Origin: Algoriphagus marinus
GTDB taxonomy: Bacteria; Bacteroidota; Bacteroidia; Cytophagales; Cyclobacteriaceae
Length of the DNA stretch: 64,000 nucleotides
Assembly (NCBI RefSeq): GCF_001936475.1
Contig: NZ_MSPQ01000016.1
Span: 1 to 64,000 of the forward strand
Direction: 5' to 3'
Below are positions 1 through 9,143 of the stretch, one piece after another. The translations under genes were made by a program, and so were the position numbers. Every line of letters starts with the position of its first letter. Position 1 is the stretch's first letter. A model generated the notes under the pieces. The model saw only the letters and a list, made by a program, of their open reading frames with translations, was not told the DNA's origin and did not search any database.

Positions 1-2
1 CA

Positions 3-437
3 ATATACTTCGGATTATTCCTTCAAAACAAAGAAAATATTACTACCCGAAATAGAGAAATCATTATTAGTTTTATTGATCAAATAGAAGCAAAGGTATT
101 GAATCATAAAGAAGTATCATGTTCAGATAAATTTAATTTAATTTCAATAAATTCAAATAATAAAAACATAAATTATTTGATTGCTAAAATCCCAATCTTA
201 TTAGAAAAAACTAAATCAAACAATTCATTAATTGAGATAGAAGAAATTAAAAAGCAATTGAAGGAAATCCATAAGCTTTTAACGTTTTATAAAGAAGAGG
301 ATGTCTTAGAAAATAATTATCTAATTGAAAACAATATAGTAATTTTAGGAATTGACAGAAAAAATATGGTAGAATCAATTTTTTCAGATTTGCTATTTAA
401 CATTGTATGTATTAAAATTCATTTAAGCAAATTGTAA
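3..437 (+). CDS. Partial gene (3' end only), unknown function
   Basis: The reading frame is open from base 3 to the TAA at 435-437 with no stop, so this is the C-terminal 144 codons of a gene that begins outside the window. The first in-frame start-like codon is a TTG at 99, which is probably internal. The product is rich in Ile, Leu, Asn, Lys and Glu and looks mostly helical, with a possible coiled coil around the stretch EIEEIKKQLKEIHKLL. I see no signal peptide, membrane span or catalytic motif and do not recognise a family. Base composition is markedly more AT-rich than in the genes to the right, which suggests acquired DNA. A DUF262 gene stub follows directly, so it could belong to a decayed defence or accessory locus, but that is inference. 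Confidence 0.5.
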   Translation: MYFGLFLQNKENITTRNREIIISFIDQIEAKVLNHKEVSCSDKFNLISINSNNKNINYLIAKIPILLEKTKSNNSLIEIEEIKKQLKEIHKLLTFYKEEDVLENNYLIENNIVILGIDRKNMVESIFSDLLFNIVCIKIHLSKL

Positions 438-470
438 TCTGTTCAATATTCAAACATAATCTGTACTTTT

Positions 471-602
471 TTGAAAGCCACCGAAATCCAAATAATCAAT
501 TTTCTTCAAGCTCCAAAGGTACAGTTTGTAATCCCTATTTATCAGCGGAATTACAATTGGACCATCTCTGAGTGTAGGGAATTAATAGAACCGATACTTT
601 AA
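471..602 (+). pseudogene. Stub of a DUF262 / GmrSD-type N-terminus
   Basis: From the TTG at 471 the frame reads 43 codons to a TAA at 600-602. The product contains the stretch FVIPIYQRNYNW followed by a conserved-looking CRELIEPIL. This is the typical beginning of DUF262 (ParB/Srx-like, GmrS/DndB-superfamily) proteins, which normally continue for several hundred residues. Nothing downstream continues the domain in any frame; instead a complete unrelated gene starts at 604, one base after the stop. I read it as a relic of a type IV restriction-like or related gene truncated by a deletion. Confidence 0.6.
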
Positions 603-603
603 A

Positions 604-1326
604 ATGACCCGCATGCTCCCAATATCTCTTATCATCCTCGGTGGAATTCTTTTAATAGCTGGAATTGCATTGCTTCTAAAAACTCCAAAACCAGAATCTT
701 TAAATCAGATCATTCAGGCTGTAAAAGCCGACGGGATTTTGACACCTAAGGAAGAAAAATTGATCCGAGAGGTGGCACAGAGCGAAGGGAAAAATGCAGA
801 TTCGACTATAGTCCAGATCCGAAAAGAACTAGCGGAATCAGAGGAAGAAAGTGAATCGGAACTGATTGATATCAATCAAAAAGCCGGACTGGATTTTGAA
901 AAATTCGTGGTACAGAAGTTTGAAAAGAAATTCTTTACTATTCGAAATTGGGCTGGGGATAAATATGTAGAAGGCCGATATGCCGATACCACCACCCAAC
1001 CGGATATTCAGCTCTCACTAAAACTTCGAGGAAACTCCTACCCTTTTGCAGTAGAATGCAAGTGGAGATCTGAACCTAAAGATGATTTTATCCGCTTCGC
1101 CAATGATGGGCAATTGGAACGCTACAAGGCTTTCGCAGACAAAGAAAATTACCCGGTTTTTATTGCATTGGGAATTGGGGGTAAACCATCTAATCCTGAT
1201 GAATTGTATATTCTTCCAATTAAAGAACTTAATAAACCTGTTCTTCATAAATCAGGTCTAGGAAAGTATCGAAAGAAAGTTGATGCCGATTTCTTTTTTG
1301 ATCAGGCGCTTCAAGAATTGAATTAG
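604..1326 (+). CDS. Membrane-anchored PD-(D/E)XK nuclease-like protein
   Basis: The 240-aa product has one N-terminal membrane span (about residues 5-25). A short acidic helical segment follows (about 33-85) with a TerB-like pattern, VKADGILTPKEEKLIREVA. The C-terminal domain (about 90-200) carries D134 in QPDIQL, E151-C-K153 in VECKWR and a downstream Q170-x3-Y174. Together these match the D...ExK...QxxxY signature of the restriction-endonuclease-like fold seen in Mrr/NERD/RecB-type nucleases. Cytoplasmic DNA cleavage from a membrane-tethered enzyme is the family-level expectation; the substrate is unknown. The ATG lies one base after the stop of the DUF262 stub, so the present start may once have been internal to another operon. 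It could instead be a non-nucleolytic member of the fold. Confidence 0.6.
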   Translation: MTRMLPISLIILGGILLIAGIALLLKTPKPESLNQIIQAVKADGILTPKEEKLIREVAQSEGKNADSTIVQIRKELAESEEESESELIDINQKAGLDFEKFVVQKFEKKFFTIRNWAGDKYVEGRYADTTTQPDIQLSLKLRGNSYPFAVECKWRSEPKDDFIRFANDGQLERYKAFADKENYPVFIALGIGGKPSNPDELYILPIKELNKPVLHKSGLGKYRKKVDADFFFDQALQELN

Positions 1327-1357
1327 TATTATCTCAAAAGCTATTACCCATTTTCAT

Positions 1358-1972
1358 ATGAATTCCAAACACCCCTTCCCTCCTTTTATTCCGTCAGCAG
1401 CTTCAAAGTTGATTATTGGTACAATACCTCCAGCCAGATTCTGTGCTGAAGGGGAAAAACAATTGTTTGACACAGATGTGGATTTCTACTATGGCAGCAA
1501 GGAGAATGCCTTTTGGGACTTGGTTACTGAAGTATTTGGAGAACCCTTAGAAAAGTTAAATACTCAAAAAGCGATTGATCAACGCAAATCATTATTGACA
1601 GCCCTTGGAATTGGAATTACTGACATCATTTCAGAATGCACCAGAGAAAATCAGTCTGCTTCCGACGATAAATTGACAGTTATTTCCAGAAAGGACCTAG
1701 GTCAACTTCTGATTGATCATCCCTCCATAACTACATTGATTTACACGAGCGAATTTGTCAAGAAAGAAATCAATCAACTTTTCGGAGGATATCATCTAAT
1801 CGACAAGGAAAATAAGAAAAAACAGTTTATCAAGATCAATAAAAAAATCTATGAGGTACGAATTCTATATTCTCCCTCTCCCAGCGGTTTGAGGAATTTG
1901 GGTCCTGATGGGCGTGTCAAAAGATTAAATCAGTACAGGGATTTCCTGAGTACTTCAAGTGATGTAGTTTAA
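1358..1972 (+). CDS. Uracil-DNA glycosylase superfamily-like protein
   Basis: The 204-aa cytoplasmic protein begins with FIPSAASKLIIGTIPPARFC and continues with DVDFYYGSKENAFW. This resembles the first motif and substrate-pocket region of the uracil-DNA glycosylase / mismatch-specific glycosylase fold (strand, then G-x-x-P-x). Near the C-terminus YSPSPSGLRN resembles the HPSP motif of that superfamily, but with Tyr in place of the usual His. It is about the size of a single-domain UDG. It starts 31 nt after the nuclease-like gene, so the two may be co-transcribed. The changed motif leaves activity uncertain; a role in base excision or nucleic-acid binding is inference. Confidence 0.6.
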   Translation: MNSKHPFPPFIPSAASKLIIGTIPPARFCAEGEKQLFDTDVDFYYGSKENAFWDLVTEVFGEPLEKLNTQKAIDQRKSLLTALGIGITDIISECTRENQSASDDKLTVISRKDLGQLLIDHPSITTLIYTSEFVKKEINQLFGGYHLIDKENKKKQFIKINKKIYEVRILYSPSPSGLRNLGPDGRVKRLNQYRDFLSTSSDVV

Positions 1973-2109
1973 TCTGAATTGCCTTTCCAATTTCCATAAA
2001 ACAACTCTCACTAAATTTTCACAACCTAATTCAACTAAATTTTGGTTTAAATTTCCTTATTCTTAAGATTATAATCTTCAAGACTTTAAACTTATTCACA
2101 AATACCGCG

Positions 2110-3000
2110 ATGAAACCCCTTTTCACTTTTATGCTTTTCCTTGTTGGGAATCTTCTCCAGGCTCAAGTCCAAATCGTAGCCGAACAGGATCAGGACAGAA
2201 ACCTAACGCTTTTGGCTTTCAATAAAAGTAATATCCCTTATACCATACAGATTGAATTTCTAAAGCTGGAAAATTTGGCCTCTCCGGATGGCAGATTGAT
2301 CTATGCGGTTGCCACGCCCGGAAAAAGCAATTTGGTGAAGCTCTATTCTGAATATGTAAACGTGCAAACTGGCTTCCAATACAACACCAAATTGTATAAG
2401 GGCGACTACCTGCAAATCAACCAAGACCGACCTCCGTATTTGATACCAGTTGAAGAAAACACTATTCTCAGCATGCGGCCGCTCACAGTCGAAATACCGC
2501 AAAATACTAGCATTCAAGATGGACTACCTTATACTGGAGTGGGATTTTATTTTGAAAAGCCTGCCGTCATTTGCGCTCCCCGGAAAGGGATAGTTTCAGA
2601 AATCAAGATGGATATAGAAAAAGCTTCATCTGGGCCTTCGGATTTTAACTCAGAAAATTACCTGGAGATTTACCACCAAGATGGAACCTTCAGCCGCTTG
2701 TCGGGACTAAATACAGGATCAGCCAAAGTGGCTGTCGGCGAAATGGTTTTTCCCGGGCAGGCAATTGCAGAATCTTCTGCCCTACCTGAGCAAACCGAGC
2801 ACCATGTCAAAATGATCCAAAGCCGATGGGAAATGGGTGACAGGGGAATGGCTTGGATAAATTTTTCGGTGAATATTTTTGTGGATCAAAAGGAAGTCCA
2901 AAGTGATCAAGCGTTGGAGGAAGTCAAATCTTCTCATCCCAATGATCTCATCTCAAAGGAAATGGACAAAAAAGAACTCAAAAAGTATTTGGGGAAATAA
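2110..3000 (+). CDS. Secreted degenerate LytM/M23 peptidase-like protein
   Basis: The 296-aa protein has a signal peptide (about 1-19, ending QAQ). Its C-terminal half resembles the M23 (LytM) beta-sheet domain, with AVICAPRKGIVSEI, YLEIYHQDGTFSRLSGL and GEMVFPGQAIAES (about 150-225). The zinc ligands of active M23 enzymes (HxxxD and HxH) are not there: the expected HxH strand reads EIYHQDG and the first His is absent. It is therefore probably an exported pseudo-peptidase that binds rather than cuts peptidoglycan, or has another role. The last 207 bases of the gene plus 133 bases downstream are repeated in decayed form at 9144-9482, and a more distant relic lies near 20300-20515, so the gene belongs to a locally duplicated family. 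Confidence 0.65.
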   Translation: MKPLFTFMLFLVGNLLQAQVQIVAEQDQDRNLTLLAFNKSNIPYTIQIEFLKLENLASPDGRLIYAVATPGKSNLVKLYSEYVNVQTGFQYNTKLYKGDYLQINQDRPPYLIPVEENTILSMRPLTVEIPQNTSIQDGLPYTGVGFYFEKPAVICAPRKGIVSEIKMDIEKASSGPSDFNSENYLEIYHQDGTFSRLSGLNTGSAKVAVGEMVFPGQAIAESSALPEQTEHHVKMIQSRWEMGDRGMAWINFSVNIFVDQKEVQSDQALEEVKSSHPNDLISKEMDKKELKKYLGK

Positions 3001-3133
3001 GGAATTCAACTCTAGTTCAATCCAATCCATTTTCAAAATCAATTTCCAAACCATATGACTTTCTCGCCATTGATTTGATAGAGTTTGAGAATTGCGATTT
3101 GACTGAAGGGCATTTTTGAATCGTGGATTGGGT
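2794..3133 (+). repeat. Direct repeat, left copy (intact gene end plus 3' flank)
   Basis: This segment is nearly identical to 9144-9482, at an offset of 6350 falling to 6349 after a one-base deletion. It starts inside the LytM-like gene and runs 133 bases past its stop. The two sequences diverge completely at both ends, giving sharp borders, and the 6 kb between the copies contains the subtilase gene. Confidence 0.9.
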
Positions 3134-3490
3134 TTTAATAATATTTTAATCAATGCGCAATTGCATCAGTAAAAGGTGAAAAGTGACTTAATGTTCGGTA
3201 AACACAAGCATTACTGGCACTTCGGTCATCGGTCTTCCAGACTGATAAGCAAAGAAAAATAAGGCACCGGGGAATCATTGCGGTTAATCAAATAATATTT
3301 ATTTGATTCTAAAAATATTGCAGTAGCTCTAAAATTCCTGATGGTACAAATAGCTCATCTCGCAAACATTTTGAAACCTATTTAAAACAAAAAACTTGGC
3401 TAAACCCAACCTACGATTTGTAGATCAGGTTCAACCAAGTTCTTATACCAAATAGAATTTTCAATTAACCGGTAAATACCGGGTCATCTA
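3001..3490. other. Intergenic region between convergent genes
   Basis: This 490-base stretch holds the downstream half of the direct repeat (to about 3133) and, at its right end, the hairpin terminator of the subtilase (3383-3441). The middle (3134-3380) is AT-rich and shows no convincing ORF or RNA gene. Confidence 0.6.
3383..3441 (-). terminator. Rho-independent terminator of the subtilase gene
   Basis: Read on the minus strand, AACTTGGTTGAACC pairs with GGTTTAGCCAAGTT with two mismatches, an inner CTAC/GTAG stem closes the loop, and a T-rich run (TTTTTTGTTTT) follows. It lies 50 bases after the subtilase stop codon. Confidence 0.8.
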
Positions 3491-6400
3491 TCATTCAAAA
3501 ACCAAACGGATCATCTTTGGTGCCAGATAATTATCAGTATCCAGAACCAGGATATACATGCCAGCCTGAGTGACGTTTCCGGAGAAATCTAATCGAATAG
3601 TCTTTAATTCCCCAATTTCGGTCTCTCCTTCTCTCAGTTTCATGCCGTTAGCACTGTAAAGGACATATTTAACTGTTCCTCTTTCGAACTTGCTATCTCT
3701 GATGCTGACCTTTCCGTCTTTGATTGGATTCGGGAAGGCGATCAAAGTATCTGGACCTTGGTCTTCCATAGTATTAGGAATTTCTTTCTCCATGACCTTA
3801 TTCTCAGTTGACCCAGTTGCATTGCCAGTTTCGGTGGTCTTTCTGAATGCCTCATTAGTATCAGTTATAGTGAAAGTAATTCTGTTCACTTCTCCGACTA
3901 CACCTCTTCTACCTCCCAAGGAATATGGAATCGCTGTAAGAGTATAGTTGCCTGCTGGCAATGTTCTTTGGAAATAGTTACCATTCCTATCCCCGAAGAG
4001 TGCATATGGCGCAGCACTTTCCGTTCTAGTGGTAGAAACAGGTCCAGATAATGTGAAGTAAACACTTCCTACTATCTCAGGATTGGTATTGGCCCGGACA
4101 TTCAGCTTTAGACCATTGATTTGGCTTTGGTTTATCACCGAACCATCAAGAAGCTCAAACAGATCCTGGTTAGTACCTGAGTTGACCAAAGTGAATGATT
4201 GTATTCCCAGAACAGGAACCGATACCACCTTGATCGTTGCAGAAGCTGTAAATCCGCCATCAACAGAAGTCGCTGTAATAATTGCCTCACCTGCAGCATT
4301 TCCTGTTACCAATCCATTTGAATTGACTGAAGCTATAGATGAATTCGAAGTACTCCAGGTCACCGCCTTGTTGCTTGCATTGGATGGCTGTATGGTAGCT
4401 GTCAACTGAACAGATTTGTCCAAAATTATTTCTGCAGAGCCGGGATTTACGCTGATACCGCTAACAGGAACCGAAGCCTCTACTATGCTGAAATTGACCG
4501 TCAACGGATCCCCTTCAACACCTCTTCGTCCGCTAAGAGAATATGGTACCGCAAACATAACATAGTTGCCTTTTACTAAATCCCCATCAAAATAGTTACC
4601 GTTGACGTCCCCGAAGATCGCATAAGGTGCAGCACTTTCTGTTCTTGAAACATTCCGTGCACCCGTCAATCTCAAGAATACACTGCCGACCGAATTTGGA
4701 TCAGCTTCGGCCCTGATATTTAGTTTAAGTCCTTCTATCAAATCAGCGTCTATCTCCATTCCTTCGATGATTTCAAAAAGGTCCTGATTTGTTCGGGAAT
4801 TAACCAAAACAAAGCGTGTCACCTTTTGTCCATTACTTGTTTGTGTAACTATCACTATTTGCTGAACCTCCAATGCATCATTTCCTGATGGATCCTCAGC
4901 TGACCAAGTGATCGTTGTTTCTCCGACCGGATATGGGGCACTGAGTGGCTTTCCATCACTTCTTACTCCTGTGACAATAGCTGAACAGTTATCAGAAACG
5001 GAAGGCTCCGTTATCGAAATGTTGGTTTCAGACTGGGTAGATGGGATGCTTACATTAATATCAAATACTGATCCAAGCACAGGCAATTCCACATCAGCTA
5101 CAATCACTTCAAAACTACAGGTTGCCTTATTACCCGAACCGTCTGTAGCGGTATAGATTACTAAAGTTTTGCCCACAGGGAAGAAATCACCCGGCTCAAA
5201 GTTGCTTTCAAGATCTGCTGAACCGCTGTTGTCTGAAGCCGTTGGAGCAGTCCAAGTTACCGTAGCACCGCAGGTACCTGGAGCGTTGGATATCAAGATA
5301 TTGTCAGGGCAATTTGCAATCTCAGGATCTTCGGCATCTGCATCTTCGGTGACGATTACGTCAAAGCTGCATTCTGTAAAGTTGCCGCTAGGATCTGTTG
5401 CCCGGTAGGTGACGATTGTTTTACCCAATGGGAAGATGGATCCGCTTTCCAAACCTGCTTCTCTTGACAATGATGCGCCGCCACAATTATCGCCAAAGGC
5501 AGGAAGGTTGTAGCTGATTACTTTTCCTGTTTCACCAAAAGCAACCGTCTCGTTGATATCCCCTAAGCAGGTGATGGTCGGTGGAATATTATCTTTCACA
5601 ACGATCCTCTGACTTACAGAGCTTGAGTTCCCATCATTATCAACAAAAGTCCACGTCCTAATCTCCTCAAAATCATTAGGGGAAGCACCAAATATTATTA
5701 CTCTAACTGGGCTTACTGTAATCGATCCTGAACAGTTGTCAATTGCAGTGAGAGTCTCCGGAGCAGGAACTTCACTCGCGCATTGCAGATTCAAGTCTTC
5801 AGGTGCCGCTGGTGGGACCGGAGCAGTATTATCTTTTACTATGATTTTTTGGCTTATGCTGCTTGAATTTCCTGATGCATCGACAAAGGTCCAGGTATAG
5901 ATTAACTCAAAACCAGTAGAAGAACTAGTCAATAATGTAGAGGTAGGGAATACTTTTATCTCCCCATCACAATTATCTATCGCAGTTAGCTCAATGGCTG
6001 CTGGGATTTCACTTACGCATTGCAGTATCAAATCCGCAGGGGCTACAGGCGGTACCGGAGCAAGATTATCAATCACATTAATTATTTGTTCCGCAAAGAC
6101 TGCATTTCCTGAAGCATCGATAAATGTCCATCTGTATTTAATGGAAACACTTGTTGGGCCTGTTGATTGCTGGGTAACTGTCGGCATTACCGTAATCTCG
6201 CCACTACAATTGTCTGTCGCTGTCAACTCATAAGGAGCAGGGACATCACCGATACACTGAAGATTAAGGGTTTCAGGTGAAGCAGGTGGTACAGGCGGGT
6301 TGGTGTCATTTACTTTTACTGAAAAACTACAAGTTGATTTATTTCCTGCCAAATCAGTAGCAGTATAGGTTACTAACGTTTCACCAACAGGAAAAACAGT

Positions 6401-8758
6401 TCCAGGTTCAAAGTCGCTGACCAAAGTCACAGAACCATTAGTGTCAGTAGCAGTAGGAGGAGTCCAAGAAACTACAGCTTCGCAAGTACCTGAACCGTTA
6501 GGAACTTCTATATCTGCAGGACAACCCGCAAAGACAGGCACCTCAGTATCGAGACAAAAGTTTTTTGTTTCTCCTCTACCAAAATTACCATCACTGCTGG
6601 CTAAAACTTTATCTCTTTGGGTCAGTTTGTATAGTCCATCACCTTGAGCATTAATGCCGTCTCCAAAAGAATCTACAATGACGAAGTCATAACATCCGGC
6701 CGGTAAACAAAATTGTTGATTGATTACACTATAAGGAATTGTGTATCCACCTCCAGAAGCAACTATGCCACCGGTGGCATCTTTGATTTGCCAGCTAGTA
6801 TCTTCGGGATATAGATCTAAAACAAGTTCTAATTCTACGATAATGTTGTTGTCAGGACATTTTGCATTGATTTCCACCGTAGCTTCAGTCGGACGTTTCC
6901 CATCACTTACAATTAGAACTGCATCATACCATCCGGGTGTGGTATAGGTATGGCTTGTCGTCAGTCCACTCCCGATATTCCCATCACCGAAATCCCAAGT
7001 ATAGGTAAGGGCATCATTATCCGCATCACTTGAACCTGAAGCATCAAAGTTCACAACTAAAGGACTATCACCGGAGGTTGGATCGGCAATAATAACCGCC
7101 ACCGGAGGTGTATTTGTTGGATCAGCCGCTATCACCGACGCAAATGCATTCACCCTACCATGACCAAAAGTATTATCCCGGCCAGGCGTTCCCATATCGA
7201 TCGCAGTTAAATATAAAATTTTCTTTACCTCTGCATCTGTTAGGTCAGCATTCATAGAAAGTACAAGCGCTGCTACCCCACTCACCACCGGACAAGCTGC
7301 CGATGTACCTCCAAAAGTATTAGTATAGTTTCCTGCACTATAGCCAGCAGCTCCCATTCGGTCAGTTGTGCGAACTCCTGCTGCTCCATTTGAAGGTGCT
7401 GTAATGTCAAGCGCAGTTCCTTGATTGCTGTAGGATGAAATCAAACCAGTATTTCTGAAGGCACCCACTGCAATAACATTAGGATTATTAGCTGGATAAT
7501 CAACACAACCTTGAGTACCATTTCCTGAAGCGAATACCACTATTGAACCTTTACCGCCACGTCCTTCTGTGACAGCATATTGTATAGCAGCATCAATTGC
7601 ATCAACAGAAAATGAACAAGAATTAAAAAATCCCCAAGAATTGTTGATGACATCTGCACCGTTGTCAGCAGCCCATGTAAATGCACTAGCATAATCAGAA
7701 AGCGTTTCCTCTCTAGTAAAAATATTTATAGGCAGAATTTTCACAGCAGGTGCTACTCCCATTACCCCAATACCATTATGTAATGCAGCAATAATTCCCG
7801 AAACGGCTTGTCCATGTTTATTATCAGGGGAACTATCAACTGGTCTACCATTTTCAAGTGGTCTTGCAGGAGTATATCCTGATAAGACATTTCCCAAATC
7901 TTCATGCTCTTCGACTCCATCATCGATTACCGCCACGATGATCTCGGAAGAACCCGTAGCAATATCCCATGCTTCCAATGCATTACAGTCAGCATCATTC
8001 AATCCGGGGAATCCATCAATGGTCTGACCTGAATTGTTCATCTGAAACTGATCTGAAAATATTGGGTCCAAAACATCAGGAAAAAGAGGATTATTAGTGA
8101 CCTTATTATCATCCTTTAATGTATTTGATTTATCCGAATGAATGATTTCAGCATAAAAATCAGGATGCGCCCATTCCACAAAACCACTTTCATAGATGAG
8201 ATTTGATAATTCTAGCGCATTTTGAATATTTTCAATTTTCAAAATCACCATCTCATGGTCTGTTCTGACATAAGTAGCTTGGTACTGTCTCATGAGAGAC
8301 TCTAAAGCTTCTATTGAACTTCCTCTTTTAAATTTCAGCAAAACTTGATCGGTAGGCCAAACCAGCATACCTCCATCTAATAGATAAGCAAAAGAAGTGC
8401 TTGCTATCTGATCTGTACTGGTAAAGAAGTTACTGTTTAACTGCCTTGAATTTAAATTCTGTTTGCCGTCAAAGGTTAGGATTGCCCTTTTTCTAGTAGG
8501 ATGCACCTTGACATCTTTCAAAGATTGAGAAGATCTCATACTAGATACTGTTCTTTGAACATTCGTGTTTTCCTTAAACTGTATAATGGAAGATGTTCTG
8601 TCCTCCTTTAAAGAGATTTTTTTGGCTCCGCTGTAAAAAAAGAGCTCCTGTGCCTGAATACTCCCAATATTGAGGAAGAAAAGGAAGAATATTCCAACAA
8701 AGAGTTGGACATATTTACCTGCCTGAATTTTCGTGAAAAAATAGTTTAAGTGTTCCAT
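3491..8758 (-). CDS. Giant secreted subtilisin-like protease with T9SS sorting domain
   Basis: The open frame runs to 8851, but the start at 8758 (MEHLNYFFTK) is preferred because it places a typical signal peptide (hydrophobic VGIFFLFFLNIGSIQAQ) at the N-terminus. Counting from 8851, a propeptide-like region (about 165-235) precedes an S8 peptidase domain with D310 (VIDDGV), H346 (NKHGQ), oxyanion N444 (ASGNG) and S517 (GGTSAACP). Then come a PKD domain (about 582-660), a Cys-containing beta domain (665-768), a HYR domain (771-850), three tandem modules of about 79 aa beginning PPxPPxxPxxL (851-1088), further HYR modules, two copies of an unnamed module of about 105 aa flanking a BIG2 domain (about 1340-1650), and a C-terminal type IX sorting domain beginning FPNPIKDGKVSI. 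It should be exported through the T9SS and anchored or released at the surface, degrading external protein. It has its own terminator and appears monocistronic. Confidence 0.95.
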   Translation of the reverse strand: MEHLNYFFTKIQAGKYVQLFVGIFFLFFLNIGSIQAQELFFYSGAKKISLKEDRTSSIIQFKENTNVQRTVSSMRSSQSLKDVKVHPTRKRAILTFDGKQNLNSRQLNSNFFTSTDQIASTSFAYLLDGGMLVWPTDQVLLKFKRGSSIEALESLMRQYQATYVRTDHEMVILKIENIQNALELSNLIYESGFVEWAHPDFYAEIIHSDKSNTLKDDNKVTNNPLFPDVLDPIFSDQFQMNNSGQTIDGFPGLNDADCNALEAWDIATGSSEIIVAVIDDGVEEHEDLGNVLSGYTPARPLENGRPVDSSPDNKHGQAVSGIIAALHNGIGVMGVAPAVKILPINIFTREETLSDYASAFTWAADNGADVINNSWGFFNSCSFSVDAIDAAIQYAVTEGRGGKGSIVVFASGNGTQGCVDYPANNPNVIAVGAFRNTGLISSYSNQGTALDITAPSNGAAGVRTTDRMGAAGYSAGNYTNTFGGTSAACPVVSGVAALVLSMNADLTDAEVKKILYLTAIDMGTPGRDNTFGHGRVNAFASVIAADPTNTPPVAVIIADPTSGDSPLVVNFDASGSSDADNDALTYTWDFGDGNIGSGLTTSHTYTTPGWYDAVLIVSDGKRPTEATVEINAKCPDNNIIVELELVLDLYPEDTSWQIKDATGGIVASGGGYTIPYSVINQQFCLPAGCYDFVIVDSFGDGINAQGDGLYKLTQRDKVLASSDGNFGRGETKNFCLDTEVPVFAGCPADIEVPNGSGTCEAVVSWTPPTATDTNGSVTLVSDFEPGTVFPVGETLVTYTATDLAGNKSTCSFSVKVNDTNPPVPPASPETLNLQCIGDVPAPYELTATDNCSGEITVMPTVTQQSTGPTSVSIKYRWTFIDASGNAVFAEQIINVIDNLAPVPPVAPADLILQCVSEIPAAIELTAIDNCDGEIKVFPTSTLLTSSSTGFELIYTWTFVDASGNSSSISQKIIVKDNTAPVPPAAPEDLNLQCASEVPAPETLTAIDNCSGSITVSPVRVIIFGASPNDFEEIRTWTFVDNDGNSSSVSQRIVVKDNIPPTITCLGDINETVAFGETGKVISYNLPAFGDNCGGASLSREAGLESGSIFPLGKTIVTYRATDPSGNFTECSFDVIVTEDADAEDPEIANCPDNILISNAPGTCGATVTWTAPTASDNSGSADLESNFEPGDFFPVGKTLVIYTATDGSGNKATCSFEVIVADVELPVLGSVFDINVSIPSTQSETNISITEPSVSDNCSAIVTGVRSDGKPLSAPYPVGETTITWSAEDPSGNDALEVQQIVIVTQTSNGQKVTRFVLVNSRTNQDLFEIIEGMEIDADLIEGLKLNIRAEADPNSVGSVFLRLTGARNVSRTESAAPYAIFGDVNGNYFDGDLVKGNYVMFAVPYSLSGRRGVEGDPLTVNFSIVEASVPVSGISVNPGSAEIILDKSVQLTATIQPSNASNKAVTWSTSNSSIASVNSNGLVTGNAAGEAIITATSVDGGFTASATIKVVSVPVLGIQSFTLVNSGTNQDLFELLDGSVINQSQINGLKLNVRANTNPEIVGSVYFTLSGPVSTTRTESAAPYALFGDRNGNYFQRTLPAGNYTLTAIPYSLGGRRGVVGEVNRITFTITDTNEAFRKTTETGNATGSTENKVMEKEIPNTMEDQGPDTLIAFPNPIKDGKVSIRDSKFERGTVKYVLYSANGMKLREGETEIGELKTIRLDFSGNVTQAGMYILVLDTDNYLAPKMIRLVFE

Positions 8759-8851
8759 AAAGTTTAAAGTTGAGTCATAATTCATGTAGTTTACTCTTGT
8801 ATTATCCCTAAAAGTAATAAAATAACAATCCCTCAGATTCTTTAAGATCAT

Positions 8852-9143
8852 TTATTTGCATTTAATATGCAATTTTTTGCTTCTTAATACGTTTAATAAG
8901 TTTTTAAACAATATAATCTGAAAATCTCCGCCAAGATTACTAATTTCTTCTTTTTAAATTCCTAAATATTTATCAAAAATTTTTTAAGGAGTTTGCTGGA
9001 TCGTCATTGCCTTCCAAGTTCCTAGGTAAAAAATATTCAGTTATTACTGACTCTCCGTATTCTAAGTTATTAGATTAATGAACTAAAAAAGGTATACGTT
9101 TGATCAAGTCCAACTAAATAAATCACTATTGCAAAAAAATTAT
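8852..9143. other. AT-rich intergenic region upstream of the subtilase
   Basis: This stretch is strongly AT-rich and has no coding frame I would defend. It should contain the promoter and leader of the minus-strand subtilase. I see no clean TTTG/TAnnTTTG pair on that strand. Confidence 0.4.

Noticed and set aside
5740-6330. Periodic repeats in the subtilase considered as a repeat array or CRISPR
   Set aside because: The period (about 237 bases) equals a protein module, identity is at protein level and no short direct repeats with spacers exist.
4083-6947. Several plus-strand ORFs of 68-108 codons inside the subtilase
   Set aside because: They are antisense shadows of a clearly coding frame with intact domains.
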